From the NCBI RefSeq assembly GCF_003971195.1, contig NZ_CP034593.1, forward strand, positions 806,001 to 870,000: a DNA stretch of 64,000 nucleotides, given 5' to 3'. Shown here piece after piece: positions 46,728-57,093 of the stretch (positions are counted from its first letter, which is position 1; each line of letters opens with the position of its first letter). Position numbers and translations under genes: made by a program. Under the pieces are notes generated by a model. That model saw nothing but the letters and a program-made list of their open reading frames with translations. It did not search any database and was not told the origin of the DNA. The stretch comes from Flaviflexus ciconiae. GTDB taxonomy: Bacteria; Actinomycetota; Actinomycetes; Actinomycetales; Actinomycetaceae.

Positions 46728-47459
46728 CTACCAGTCGGGTAGCTGGAACCCACCATTATCTCGGGGCACCACGAGTGGCTCGTCAACATCCTCCTGCATG
46801 TCCAAAGGCCACAACAATATCTGAGTTCCGTCCTTTTCGATCAGTTCAAAACCTTCGACAGGCTCGCCAGATCTGGTGGTCACCCGAGTGCCGTCAGCAT
46901 CCGCCGGAATCAGAACATAGGACAGGCCCCGAACGTTCGGGCCATCAAGTGTCCCACCAACACCCATACGGTGTATCTGTTCCGACGGCGAACATCCCCC
47001 GGCAAACTTCTCCAGATCGCCATGCTTATTCGGTAAGCCCACAAAATGACACACGTCGCTCGCCCCAGAAAGACCTCGTGCCGGTATGGAACGAGCCACC
47101 CACATACGTGCGAGCTCGGTTTCACCAATCAGGCGTATTGTTCCATCAACCAGGGCAGGCGCATGCATTTTGTCCGATAGTTTCGTCGGTTCGCCGGAAG
47201 CCAATGCGGGAACCACAACTTGAGGAGTTAACCGATCTGGCTCTCCCTGTGTTGGATCGTCATCGGTTTACGGCGTACCGGTCTCGTTCTCGGGCAACTC
47301 GCTCTCAACCGGACCTGTCGTCAGGGTTTCCATGTCGTCCGGTTGCGAAGTGTCACCACTACTTCCGCAAGTGGCAAGCCAGAACCCCACAGCAAGGCCA
47401 AGAGTGACAACTTTGCCCCTCGCCCCCGTGCTCCGGGAGTTTCCTAAGCCAGCAAACAT
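46728..47459 (-). pseudogene. Putative lipoprotein with an in-frame stop
   Basis: The frame opens at the ATG 47459 and has a signal peptide ending in the lipobox-like LATC (GLAVGFWLATCGSSGD), then an acidic linker. At 47268-47270 an in-frame TAA interrupts it, and the same frame continues as TDDDPTQGEPDRLTPQ and on to FQLPDW at 46728. The repaired protein has about 243 residues. The mature part has no motif I recognise. Either a nonsense mutation or a sequence error explains the stop; the downstream half could also start at the GTG 47216. Confidence 0.55.
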
Positions 47460-47538
47460 GCCCGTCACCCTTCGATTACCCGTCACTTGAGAAGCGTCAA
47501 CACTGACGCAGTGGCCTAAGACTTTGCTTTACACCACA

Positions 47539-47586
47539 TTAGCGCTAACGCCATCAAAACGTGTGATGCACAAACTTTGGCGCTAA
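47539..47586. promoter_or_regulatory. Two TTRGCGCTAA palindromic sites
   Basis: TTAGCGCTAA (47539-47548, perfect palindrome) and TTGGCGCTAA (47577-47586) lie 38 bases apart centre to centre. They are between the lipoprotein gene (minus) and the membrane protein gene (plus), so they could control either. The regulator is unknown. Confidence 0.4.
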
Positions 47587-47735
47587 ACCGAACTCCAGAT
47601 GGAAATCCATTCAGAAAACACCTAACGCTTCCAAGTTCGAGATAGAAGAGGGGTGGGCAGGATCGCTGGCACTCTTTTCTAAGGTTTGGTTGTGCCCGAG
47701 CGCGTTCGGGTACGTGCTCCGGTAGCCTGGATCGA

Positions 47736-48380
47736 GTGAGCAGGAGACGCAAGCCATCAAAGAAGATCCGCGCAGGCAACGGTAGCGCACTGAAGCCCTA
47801 TCGGCGGTGGGAGTGTTTATGGCGCTCGACGTTCTCGATTGCTCTGAAGGACGGTGACCACGAGGATGATCAACTTCGCGAGTACACGGTCGACGTCGAC
47901 TACTTTGACTGGGACATTCGCCTTTATACAGACGGAGTTCAAACCGCCGTCGGGTCCTATCCTGTTCGCTTCCCTGTACCGGGCGGGCTCATTCACGCGG
48001 ACCTCTCCCTCTATGGTGCCCAGCGAATGCACTATGAGCCAGGCGTCGGTGACCCTGTCCTACTCAAACCACATAGAAACTCCCTCGAAGGCTTGAGAGC
48101 GGCATTTGCTCGCCGACATCCGCTCGCATCCCGCATCATCTCCTGGACCGCCATAGCAACCCTCCTCATCGGCCTTGCCGTATTCATACCTTTGCTCGTG
48201 CAGCGGATTTCAGAGATTGAATGGGTTGCCGAGAACATCGGAACCTTCGTTTCCCCAATAAATCTTCCCGGCTGGCTCAACGGCACGCTCCTCGTTGCGG
48301 GCATCTTTGCCGCGCTTGAGCGTGCACTGACAATTAGGAGCCATTGGTTGATCGACGCGGACACCTGGTGGCTGGACTGA
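47736..48380 (+). CDS. Hypothetical membrane protein, 214 aa
   Basis: The GTG start gives a basic N-terminus (SRRRKPSKKIRAG), then a soluble region of about 110 residues rich in Asp and Tyr (EYTVDVDYFDWDIRLYTDG), and two C-terminal hydrophobic segments (IISWTAIATLLIGLAVFIPLLVQ and LNGTLLVAGIFAALERAL). I do not recognise the family. The topology puts the soluble part in the cytoplasm or, less likely, outside. It has no obvious partner in the neighbourhood. Confidence 0.6.
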   Translation: MSRRRKPSKKIRAGNGSALKPYRRWECLWRSTFSIALKDGDHEDDQLREYTVDVDYFDWDIRLYTDGVQTAVGSYPVRFPVPGGLIHADLSLYGAQRMHYEPGVGDPVLLKPHRNSLEGLRAAFARRHPLASRIISWTAIATLLIGLAVFIPLLVQRISEIEWVAENIGTFVSPINLPGWLNGTLLVAGIFAALERALTIRSHWLIDADTWWLD

Positions 48381-48596
48381 CCCGCCAAGGATAAAAGATG
48401 ACTCGGAACGCACCAATTTGCGTGAAGGAAGTTCCATCAGTAAGCCCCTCGGATCGCCTGGAATACTAGAGCGCATAGAAGATGTGACAAATTCTTCTAG
48501 TAAGGCATTGTCTTAACCCGGGCAGCTTTCCCGTTAACTTGTTGATATATCTTTTGCTGATACAAAGGTGAGGTAATCAAGATCAACCGGTTTCGA

Positions 48597-48890
48597 TTAT
48601 GGCGTCCGTAGTACTCCAACGGGATCGCGGTGTGCCGCATATACGGCGGGTGGAAGGGTTGACACTAAGGCTGCGATAACCGACAAAATCCCGACTCCAA
48701 TCACGAAATCGACCGGGGGCAAAGCATTCATGCGTCCGGTGATAATGCTTCCTATGACAACAACACCGAGAACCGCACCGATTAGTGCCGCATATGCCGT
48801 GCGAAGCACAACTAAAGCGATAATCGTCATCCGAGTAGCACCCAGGCCTCTGCGACCTCCTAGATCCGCTCGCCGCTGGCACCTCATCAT
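48597..48890 (-). pseudogene. C-terminal remnant of an FtsX-like ABC permease
   Basis: QRRADLGGRRGLGATRMTII, then two hydrophobic segments and the ending HRDPVGVLRTP, match the last helices of FtsX/MacB-type permeases. The N-terminal three quarters of such a protein are absent and a stop lies just upstream, so this is a truncated remnant. No matching ATPase is next to it. Confidence 0.6.
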
Positions 48891-49146
48891 TGAACTGAAT
48901 CAGGTCGTGGACTACGGTTGCGCATTGCTAACCGCATCGCTGTCTTGTAGGACATAACATCGGCGTAGCTTTCATCACTATCAGCCTTGTTATCGCACGC
49001 GTACGACAACCTACCGTTGCTTGAAACATCCCAAGGCGGAGCCAACAGTCTTAACACAGGGATCCAGGGATGGATAGCGATCCTATCGAGGAGCTCGGTC
49101 TCTTCAGCAACCCTCCGCGCACATTGTTACCCGCACTCGTACCAAA
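48891..49146. other. Non-coding remnant region
   Basis: No supportable gene. A short minus-strand frame ending at about 48892 (SYKTAMRLAMRNRS) faintly resembles the start of permease proteins and may be further debris of the FtsX-like gene. Confidence 0.35.
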
Positions 49147-49179
49147 AAGTTCCTCCCAGGCAATGCCCGGGAGGAACTT
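49143..49179 (-). terminator. Terminator of the gap-pgk-tpiA-secG cluster
   Basis: A perfect 11-bp stem, AAGTTCCTCCC with GGGAGGAACTT, is followed on the minus strand by TTTGGT. It lies 15 bases after the secG stop. Confidence 0.88.
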
Positions 49180-49193
49180 CATGTCTTGGTCGT

Positions 49194-49436
49194 CTAAAGG
49201 AACTTGACGATGAGACCGTAGAGGATAATGCAGACGCCCCACGTGACTGCGATGCCGACCGTGATGCGGTTAAGGTTCCGCTCAGCCACGCCCGATGAAC
49301 GCATGGCCGTCGACATTCCGCCGCCGAACATGTCGGAGACGCCTCCGCCCTTGCCCTTGTGGAGCAGGATGGAGAGTACAAGCAACAGTGAGGTGATCAC
49401 CAGAAGTACGGTGATGATCGTTTTAAGAATGTCCAC
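49194..49436 (-). CDS. secG: Preprotein translocase subunit SecG
   Basis: This 80-residue protein has two hydrophobic helices (residues about 3-24 and 60-78) joined by the Gly-rich cytoplasmic loop HKGKGGGVSDMFGGG, the hallmark of SecG. It is the small subunit of the SecYEG channel. Its place after tpiA is the usual one in actinobacteria. Confidence 0.95.
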   Translation of the reverse strand: MDILKTIITVLLVITSLLLVLSILLHKGKGGGVSDMFGGGMSTAMRSSGVAERNLNRITVGIAVTWGVCIILYGLIVKFL

Positions 49437-49484
49437 GATGTCCTTTCGGTCCGAGTCTAGTGTAGACGACCCGAACGGGTCAGC

Positions 49485-50261
49485 CTAACCGTTGTAGCGA
49501 ACGATCTTGGCGAACTCGTCAGCCTGGAGCGATGCTCCACCAACGAGTGCACCGTCAACGTCCTTCTCGGCCATGATGTCAGCGATGTTCGACGACTTGA
49601 CGGAACCACCGTAGAGGATACGGGTGGCGTCGGCGGTCTCCCGGTCGTACAGCTCAGCAATCTTTTCGCGGATCGCTCCGCAGACTTCCTGAGCGTCAGC
49701 CGGGGTTGCGACCTCGCCGGTGCCAATGGCCCAGACGGGCTCGTAGGCAATGACGAGCTTTGCAACGTTCTCCGCAGCGATGTCCTTGAGAGCGCCCTCA
49801 ACCTGAGCGAGCGTGAATGATACCTGGTCGCCTGCCTTGCGGACGTCAAGGCCCTCACCAACGCAAATAATGGGGGTGATGCCGGCGGCGATGGCCTTCT
49901 GCGACTTCGCATTGACCAGTTCGTCGGACTCGTTGTGGTATTCGCGGCGCTCCGAGTGTCCGATGACGGCGTAGGTGACGCCGAGTGCGGTCAACATCGA
50001 GGCCGAGATCTCGCCGGTGTATGCTCCGCCGTCGTGGGCGGAGATGTCCTGCGAGCCGTAACCGATTTCGAGCTTGTCAGCGTCGACAACGGTCTGGACG
50101 GTGCGGAGATCGGTGAAGGGCGGAACAACAACAACTTCGACCTGCGAGTAGTCGTGCTTCATGTCCTTCAGCGTCCATGCCAATTTCTGGACGAGCTGAT
50201 TAGCCTCGAGGTGATCGAGGTTCATCTTCCAGTTGCCTGCCATAAGCGGGGTGCGTGCCAT
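49485..50261 (-). CDS. tpiA: Triosephosphate isomerase
   Basis: It interconverts dihydroxyacetone phosphate and glyceraldehyde 3-phosphate. Visible are GNWKMN at the N-terminus (Asn, Lys), VIGHSERRE (catalytic His) and the catalytic Glu in [11 protein letters not shown], then LYGGSV for phosphate binding. Length is 258 residues. The ATG directly abuts the pgk stop. Confidence 0.97.
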   Translation of the reverse strand: MARTPLMAGNWKMNLDHLEANQLVQKLAWTLKDMKHDYSQVEVVVVPPFTDLRTVQTVVDADKLEIGYGSQDISAHDGGAYTGEISASMLTALGVTYAVIGHSERREYHNESDELVNAKSQKAIAAGITPIICVGEGLDVRKAGDQVSFTLAQVEGALKDIAAENVAKLVIAYEPVWAIGTGEVATPADAQEVCGAIREKIAELYDRETADATRILYGGSVKSSNIADIMAEKDVDGALVGGASLQADEFAKIVRYNG

Positions 50262-51452
50262 TTAGTCCTCCAGGATTGAGATGCCCGGCAGGTCCTTGCC
50301 CTCGAGGAATTCGAGGGAGGCGCCACCGCCGGTGGAAATGTGGGAGAAGGTCGCCTCGTCGAAACCGAGAGTGCGAACTGCTGCGGCGGAGTCTCCTCCA
50401 CCGACGATTGAGTAGCCGGAGCCATCAGACATAGCCTGAGCAACGGCCTTGGTGCCGCCTGCGAACGCGTCGAACTCGAACACGCCCATGGGGCCGTTCC
50501 AGACAACGGTCTTCGCGTCAGCGATCTTCGAGGCATAGAGCTCGGCCGACTTCGGGCCAATGTCGAGACCCATCTGGTCGTCCGGGATCGAGTCGGCGTC
50601 AACGACCGTTGCCGGTGCATCTGCCTTGAACTCGGGCGCGACAACGACGTCGACGGGCAGAACGATCTCAACGCCGCGTTCCTTGGCGGTTTCGAGGTAG
50701 CCCTTGACGGTGTCGACCTGGTCCTCTTCGAGGAGGGAGGAGCCAACGCCGTAGCCCTGTGCCTTAAGGAAGGTGAATGCCATGCCGCCACCGATGAGGA
50801 GGCGATCAGCCTTTTCGAGGAGGTTCTTGATGACACCAAGCTTGTCGGAAACCTTCGAACCACCGAGGATCACAACGTAGGGACGATCCGGGTTGTTCGT
50901 TGCCTTCGACAGGGAGTCGATCTCCTTGAACACGAGCTCGCCGGCCGCCGAGGGCAGCTTCTGGGCGATGTCGTACACGGAGGCCTGCTTACGGTGAACA
51001 ACACCGAAGCCGTCCGAAACGTAGAGATCAGCAAGTGCCGCGTACTCCTCGGCAAGTGCGGAGCGCTCCGCGTCGTCCTTCGAGGTTTCGCGGCCGTCGA
51101 AACGAACGTTTTCGACGAGGGCGATCTGGCCTTCTTCGAGGGAGGCGGCTACCTGCTTGGCGCTTTCGCCAACGGTGTCTTCGGCAAGGACAACGTCCTG
51201 GCCGACGAGCTCGCCGAGGCGCTTAGCAACCGGGGCGAGGGAGAACTTGGGGTCCGGCTTGCCCTTCGGGCGGCCCAGGTGCGCCATGACCAGAACCTTC
51301 GCGCCAGCTTCTGCGAGGCGGGTCAGAGTCGGGAGCGCTGCTTTGATACGACCATCGTCGGTGATGGTGTCGCCGTCGAGCGGGACGTTGAAGTCGGAGC
51401 GGACGAGAACGGTCTTGCCGCGTACGTCGCCCAGGGATTCAAGAGTCTTCAT
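50262..51452 (-). CDS. pgk: Phosphoglycerate kinase
   Basis: It transfers phosphate from 1,3-bisphosphoglycerate to ADP. It has the N-terminal [11 protein letters not shown] and MAHLGRPKG substrate motifs, NVRF, then [14 protein letters not shown] and the C-terminal GGGDSAAA nucleotide motif. Length is 396 residues. It is second in the gap-pgk-tpiA glycolytic unit. Confidence 0.97.
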   Translation of the reverse strand: MKTLESLGDVRGKTVLVRSDFNVPLDGDTITDDGRIKAALPTLTRLAEAGAKVLVMAHLGRPKGKPDPKFSLAPVAKRLGELVGQDVVLAEDTVGESAKQVAASLEEGQIALVENVRFDGRETSKDDAERSALAEEYAALADLYVSDGFGVVHRKQASVYDIAQKLPSAAGELVFKEIDSLSKATNNPDRPYVVILGGSKVSDKLGVIKNLLEKADRLLIGGGMAFTFLKAQGYGVGSSLLEEDQVDTVKGYLETAKERGVEIVLPVDVVVAPEFKADAPATVVDADSIPDDQMGLDIGPKSAELYASKIADAKTVVWNGPMGVFEFDAFAGGTKAVAQAMSDGSGYSIVGGGDSAAAVRTLGFDEATFSHISTGGGASLEFLEGKDLPGISILED

Positions 51453-51470
51453 AGTGTTCCTTCCAAGAAT

Positions 51471-51506
51471 GACGCCCGCGTACCCGGGATGGGTGGCGCG
51501 GGCGTC
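51471..51506 (-). terminator. Intercistronic hairpin between gap and pgk
   Basis: The stem GACGCCCGCG pairs perfectly with CGCGGGCGTC over 10 bp, with ATTCTT following on the minus strand. Between co-directed glycolytic genes it probably attenuates read-through or protects the end of the gap message. Confidence 0.55.
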
Positions 51507-51525
51507 AGTCTTAACTACCTAGAGT

Positions 51526-52637
<1,112 letters not shown>

Positions 52638-52734
52638 TCAGTATACAAGTTTCAGGGATTTTCTATATGGGACCAATAGGTTTTGGTGAGAATGTTCTCG
52701 GTGGGCTTACAGCAATGGTCGATGGACCATCAAA

Positions 52735-53717
52735 TTAGCCTCTGCGGCGATGCAGATCGTTAACCGCATCCACCGTATTGGGAATCCCAAGTTCGGCTGC
52801 CTTCTTGTCCGCCATCGTGTTCAGCCTGCGGAGCCGGCCGGCGACCGCGTCCTTCGTGGCGACGGGGTTGAGCCGCTCCCCCAGCAGGTTCAAGGAATCT
52901 TCCGGGTACTTCATCCGGAACTCCCCTGCCTCCCGAAGGTTGTCGGGAATGTCGTCACCGAGGATCTCAAAGGCTCTCTTAACCCTGATGACTGCGATAA
53001 CCGCTGCGTCGGCGCTTCTGCGCATATTCGCGTCATCGAAGTTGGCGAGCCTGTTTGCCGTTCCGGAAACTTCCCGGACGGTGCGGAGTTCCTCCCAGCG
53101 GATCACGGCGTCGTTGGCTCCCATGCGGGTAAGCATGGCGGCAATGCCGTCGCCTTCCCGGATATCAACCCGGTAGGCACCGCGGGACTCGCGGGCGCGG
53201 TAGGTAATGTCGAGTCTGCGGGCCAGCCCGCCAAGGGCGTATGAGGCTTCGAGGCCGGGGCAGATCACTTCGAGGGAAGCGTTGCGGCCCGGCTCAAGAA
53301 GGGCACCGCGGGCCAGGAACGCGCCGCGCCACGAGGCAGCAGCGTCAGCTTTGGAGCCGCCGACGACGGTGGGCGGCAGACCTCGGACTGGACGCCCGTA
53401 CGTATCAATGAGGCCAATACGGCGGGCAATGCGTTCACCGTCGCGTCCGATGCGGACGACGTAGTGGTGGGCTCCCCTGCTTCCGCTGGCCACGGTGTGG
53501 AGTTCTGGCTCAACCCGGTAGACGCGGTGCACGAGTTCTCTCAGGCGGCGTGCACTACCGGCATGACCAAGTTCAGCCTGGAGGGCAACGCGGCCGGAGT
53601 TAATGTGAATGCCCCTGCGAACCGAAACATCGTGGCGATTTCAGCCACCGTCGCGGAGGCCATGCTGGATTCAACTGAAGCCAGCTCATCTTTCACGGCG
53701 GGTGTCAGGGCAGACAT
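52735..53717 (-). CDS. whiA: WhiA, DNA-binding developmental/cell-division regulator, frameshifted in this sequence
   Basis: The ATG at 53717 (MSALTPAVKDELASVE) follows AAAGGATGAG. The frame is lost at the C/G run 53612-53615. With one G added it reads RFAGGIHINSGRVALQAELGHAG and joins the long piece (YVVRIGRDGERIARRIGL, RGAFLARGALLEPGR, ATANRLANFDDANMRRS, C-terminal helix-turn-helix). WhiA combines a homing-endonuclease-like fold with an HTH and controls sporulation or division genes in actinobacteria. The repaired length is about 327 residues. The break is probably sequence error. Confidence 0.9.
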
Positions 53718-53747
53718 TCGTGTAGCTCATCCTTTGCTTGAGAGATT

Positions 53748-53765
53748 AAAGCCCAGAGGGCTAAA
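53748..53765 (-). terminator. Weak hairpin between yvcK and whiA
   Basis: AGCCC-TCT-GGGCT followed by TTTAATCT on the minus strand. The stem has only 5 bp, so it may only modulate read-through. Confidence 0.3.
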
Positions 53766-53786
53766 TGATCTTACCCCTTTATCGGG

Positions 53787-54752
53787 TCAGTCGGCTCTCG
53801 ATACATCGGTGATGGTGCCCTCGAATGCGTCTCGGAGGGCCGCGGCGAACCGGAGCGGGTCATGCACATCACCCCGCCCAGCTTGGTTCACTTGCCGCAT
53901 AACCAGCCTCGCTTCCACGGCATCAACAGCTTCATCGAGAGCGGAAAGGTCATCGATTGATGTTGGGTCTGCAAGCACCACTGTGGGCGTGATCCCACGG
54001 GAATACTTGACGAAGCTCGTGACGTGATCAGCATGCCTCATGTCGCTCGTCTCAACATCGTTGGTGAGGTTCAGGGCCAAAAGTATCTTCGTGCTCGAGT
54101 TCTTGAGGGCATTACGAATCTCGGGAAGCATCAGGTGGGGGATGACGGACGTGTACCAGGAGCCTGGCCCAAACACGCACCAGTCAGCGTCCTGGATTGC
54201 ACCAAGCACTTCGGGGTGTGCGTCGGCCGATTCGGGGATGAGGCGTACCTGTTCAACCCGCCCGGGAGCCACTGCGACCAGGGACTGGCCGCGAATAACC
54301 TTGTGGTGGCCGTTGTCGTCAACGTCGGCCTCAATATCCATTGGCACGTTGCTCATGGGGAGGACCCTGCCGTGTACGTTGAGGAGGCGGCCGACAACGT
54401 CAAGTCCCTTGACCGGGTCATCGAGAAGGTTCCACAGTGCCGCGATCAGCAGATTGCCGGTGGCATGGTTGTTGAGCGGGCCGTCTGTCACGTAGCGGTG
54501 TTGAAGAACATCGCGCCACAGGTGCCCCCATTCGTCATCGTCACAGAGCGCCGACAGCGCCATGCGCAGGTCACCGGGCGGAAGGATGCCAAGCTCGGTG
54601 CGGAGCCTGCCCGACGATCCACCATCGTCCGCCACGGTGACAACTGCCGTGAGATTATCGGTGACGTGGCGGAGTGCGGAAAGGGTGGCGTAGAGGCCGT
54701 GCCCCCCGCCGAAGGCCACCACGTTGGGGCCCCGGGAGCCGGTGGGTAGCAT
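53787..54752 (-). CDS. yvcK: YvcK/CofD-like protein (gluconeogenesis factor)
   Basis: The N-terminal VVAFGGGHGLYATL and VVTVADDGGSSGRLR mark the nucleotide-binding fold of the YvcK branch of the CofD family. In Gram-positive bacteria it affects growth on gluconeogenic carbon sources and cell-wall synthesis, binding UDP-sugars. Its place between rapZ and whiA is conserved. Length is 321 residues. Confidence 0.93.
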   Translation of the reverse strand: MLPTGSRGPNVVAFGGGHGLYATLSALRHVTDNLTAVVTVADDGGSSGRLRTELGILPPGDLRMALSALCDDDEWGHLWRDVLQHRYVTDGPLNNHATGNLLIAALWNLLDDPVKGLDVVGRLLNVHGRVLPMSNVPMDIEADVDDNGHHKVIRGQSLVAVAPGRVEQVRLIPESADAHPEVLGAIQDADWCVFGPGSWYTSVIPHLMLPEIRNALKNSSTKILLALNLTNDVETSDMRHADHVTSFVKYSRGITPTVVLADPTSIDDLSALDEAVDAVEARLVMRQVNQAGRGDVHDPLRFAAALRDAFEGTITDVSRAD

Positions 54753-54755
54753 CGC

Positions 54756-55697
54756 CTACTCCTTTCCGAGGTCGCGGTGGACGACGACTACCCGGGAGCC
54801 GCGCTCCCGCAGGCCGGCGGCAACCCGCTCGGAAATGGCGACGCTCCTGTGCCTACCGCCCGTGCACCCAATGGCAATGGTGACATTCGGCTTCAGCTCC
54901 CTCTCGTATCCGGACAGGATTCCAGAAATCAGGTCTATATAGCCATTAACAAAATGCGTAACCCCATCCTGGGTGAGGACATAGTCCTGGACGGGCTTGT
55001 CGTGGCCCGTGAGGTTACGTAGCTCGCCAATCCAGTAGGGGTTGGAGATAAAGCGCACATCAACCACGTGATCCGCATCCATGGGAAGCCCATATTTGAA
55101 GCCGAACGACATGACAGTGACTCGAGTCTGGAGCTCACCTTCGGCGGCAACAAGCTGTCGCACGTGGCGGGCCAGGTCATGGACCGACATATCCGTCGTG
55201 TCGACGATTGCGTCTGCTCGGCCCCGCAGAGTCTTAACTGCTTCCCGCTCGGCATGAACAGCGTCGAGCAGGCGGCCGGTGTCCTGCAGCGGGTGGGGAC
55301 GACGAACGGATTCGTACCGCTGCACCAATACGTCATCATCACAGTCGAGGAAGAGAATGCGGTGCTCAACACCGGCGTCACGCAACTCATCAAGAACGGC
55401 GATGAGGTCATCAAAGAACTTTCCGCCGCGCACGTCCGCAACGACAGCAACGCGGTTGACAGAACTACCGGGAGACATGAGGCCCGTCAATGCTTTGAGG
55501 AGCCTTGGCGGGAGGTTGTCGACCACGTACCAGTCGAGGTCTTCTAGGACGGCCGCGGCGCGGGATTTACCGGCGCCGGACATACCGGAAATGATGATGA
55601 GCTCAGGAACTTCTGGCTCGGGCACGTGAGCTTCAGCCTCTGCCCCGGGCACCCAGGCGGGGAAGGAGTCCGTCTGATCAATCGCATTCTCGTCCAT
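54756..55697 (-). CDS. rapZ: RapZ-type nucleotide-binding protein
   Basis: Walker A GMSGAGKSRAA lies near residue 40, with DNLPPRLL, FLDCDDDVLVQRY and a C-terminal domain (FGFKYGLPMDADHVVDVRF, IGCTGGRHRSV). In E. coli RapZ controls glucosamine-6-phosphate synthase through small RNAs; its actinobacterial role is less clear. The ATG at 55697 is preferred (AGG upstream) over the one at 55724. Three bases separate its stop from the yvcK start. Confidence 0.92.
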   Translation of the reverse strand: MDENAIDQTDSFPAWVPGAEAEAHVPEPEVPELIIISGMSGAGKSRAAAVLEDLDWYVVDNLPPRLLKALTGLMSPGSSVNRVAVVADVRGGKFFDDLIAVLDELRDAGVEHRILFLDCDDDVLVQRYESVRRPHPLQDTGRLLDAVHAEREAVKTLRGRADAIVDTTDMSVHDLARHVRQLVAAEGELQTRVTVMSFGFKYGLPMDADHVVDVRFISNPYWIGELRNLTGHDKPVQDYVLTQDGVTHFVNGYIDLISGILSGYERELKPNVTIAIGCTGGRHRSVAISERVAAGLRERGSRVVVVHRDLGKE

Positions 55698-56068
55698 GTA
55701 CCTATCGTGCCAGGTTTGTCCCATCCGCGGGTAGGCTCAGCGCCCGTAGTCAGCAACTTTTGAGGATTGACATTTGACCGTGTGTGGAGCGCATGGCTAT
55801 CGGCGTCATGAAACTGAGTCTTGTGGCTGAATCGGCAAAACTGCTTCGCAAACACACTTTTCATCTCATTAAGGTGGACGTGAACCGTTCTCTAAGTAGA
55901 CGTGCACTGGGAACACTTATTTTGAAGTCACCGCAACAAGCCAAGGGCGAGCCGCATCGTCTGCCGGTCTGCCTGTCCGAGTGGCTCTGGCTAGTATCTC
56001 GGCAAGAAAACACGAGCCTGTCCACTAAGGCTTGATGCGCTCCCCCAGGTGATGGAATTAGTCTGTAG
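55698..56068. other. Gap between rapZ and the inserted gene
   Basis: A plus-strand frame (55784-56035, or from an internal ATG) exists but has no clear ribosome site or recognisable motif, so I do not call it a gene. No strong hairpin or repeat is seen. It should contain the rapZ promoter. Confidence 0.4.
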
Positions 56069-56994
56069 CTAACGGCTCGACATTGATGCCCAGCCTAAGT
56101 ACTCATCGGGGTCTCCATTGAAGAAAATCGTCGCACCGGGAGTCCATCCGATGACCGCTGACATACTGCCGTCGAATTCGATAGTGCGGTAGGACGTCAT
56201 GAGGAATCCGCCCAGCGTCAGTTCTATCCAGTCGAAGGATTGTGAAATCGTCTGCCAATCAGGCGTGACCCACTTTCGTTGGGTGCCCAGCATATCTGAC
56301 CAGTCGTGAAGCCGCCCATCATCGGTAACAACAGTATGCGCTACGCTCAGAAGGTCTTGCCAATCGGATGGGCTCGTTATCCGCAGGCCCTGCCCGCAGG
56401 GGTCATTCTTGGCGAGCGGTAGCGTCCGATTATCACCTGCGTAAGCCGTGTCGTTGTCGAAGCAGACCGCCATCGTACTCTCCAGACTCTCAATAGGGCC
56501 CGGTGTTGTCTGGATAGTCTGCGCACTTCGCGGCTGATTCGACCAGTGGCTCTGTTCAGTCAGGTCGTCGAACGGGGACGTACCGATGTCTTTTGCGGTT
56601 ACCCGGTGGGATCGAGCACCTTCCCACCACCAGGTGAAATCCGGTGATGTGGCAATAATCCGGGCAAGGGGCGGAAGCACTCAGCGAATCTGCTAAGCCG
56701 GTAACCCGGACGATTAAGGGGCGTGAGAACACCGAAGCTCAATTCTGTTGCCATCCGACCGAGATGAAGAAGCGTGTCCTTCGCCGACCCAAGAAGGGTA
56801 GGCACGCCACGGTCCACCACAGCACTAGTGAGGCGGTCGATGACCGACTGATCCGGGCTGCGCAAAAGTTCCTCGGGATCCACGAAATATCCGTCGAGAA
56901 GCTCTGTCCGCGTTGTGCTAATGGAAAGGAAGAAGAATAGGGCCGGGAGAGACTCGAGGACTTCCCCTTCCCGGTTGACGGTGGGACCATTCAT
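56069..56994 (-). CDS. Hypothetical protein inserted between uvrC and rapZ, frameshifted
   Basis: I do not recognise it. The ATG at 56994 (MNGPTVNREGEV) follows AAAAGG. The frame changes near 56679-56684; adding one base joins PGYRLSRFAE to VLPPLARIIATSPDFTWWWEG, giving about 308 residues. The second half is Trp- and Asp-rich (SDWQDLLSVAHTVV, WSDMLGTQRKWVTPDWQ) without signal peptide or membrane helices. It resembles in style the small cytosolic proteins of toxin-immunity regions, but that is only an impression. Its position splits the usual uvrC-rapZ neighbourhood, suggesting insertion. Confidence 0.5.
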
Positions 56995-57093
56995 CTGAAG
57001 TCGCCTTTTCTGCAAATGCCGATATTTCGCGGTGTGTACGGTACTACGAGAAAACATGACATGGCGACACCCTTTGTCGTCATTGTCCTCAAC

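Noticed and set aside
48583..48882. Second minus-strand ORF over the FtsX-like remnant
   Set aside because: It is Arg/Ser/Cys-rich and out of frame with the permease match.
55784..56035. Plus-strand 83-codon ORF between rapZ and the inserted gene
   Set aside because: There is no ribosome site, no motif and no operon context, so it is not called as a gene.
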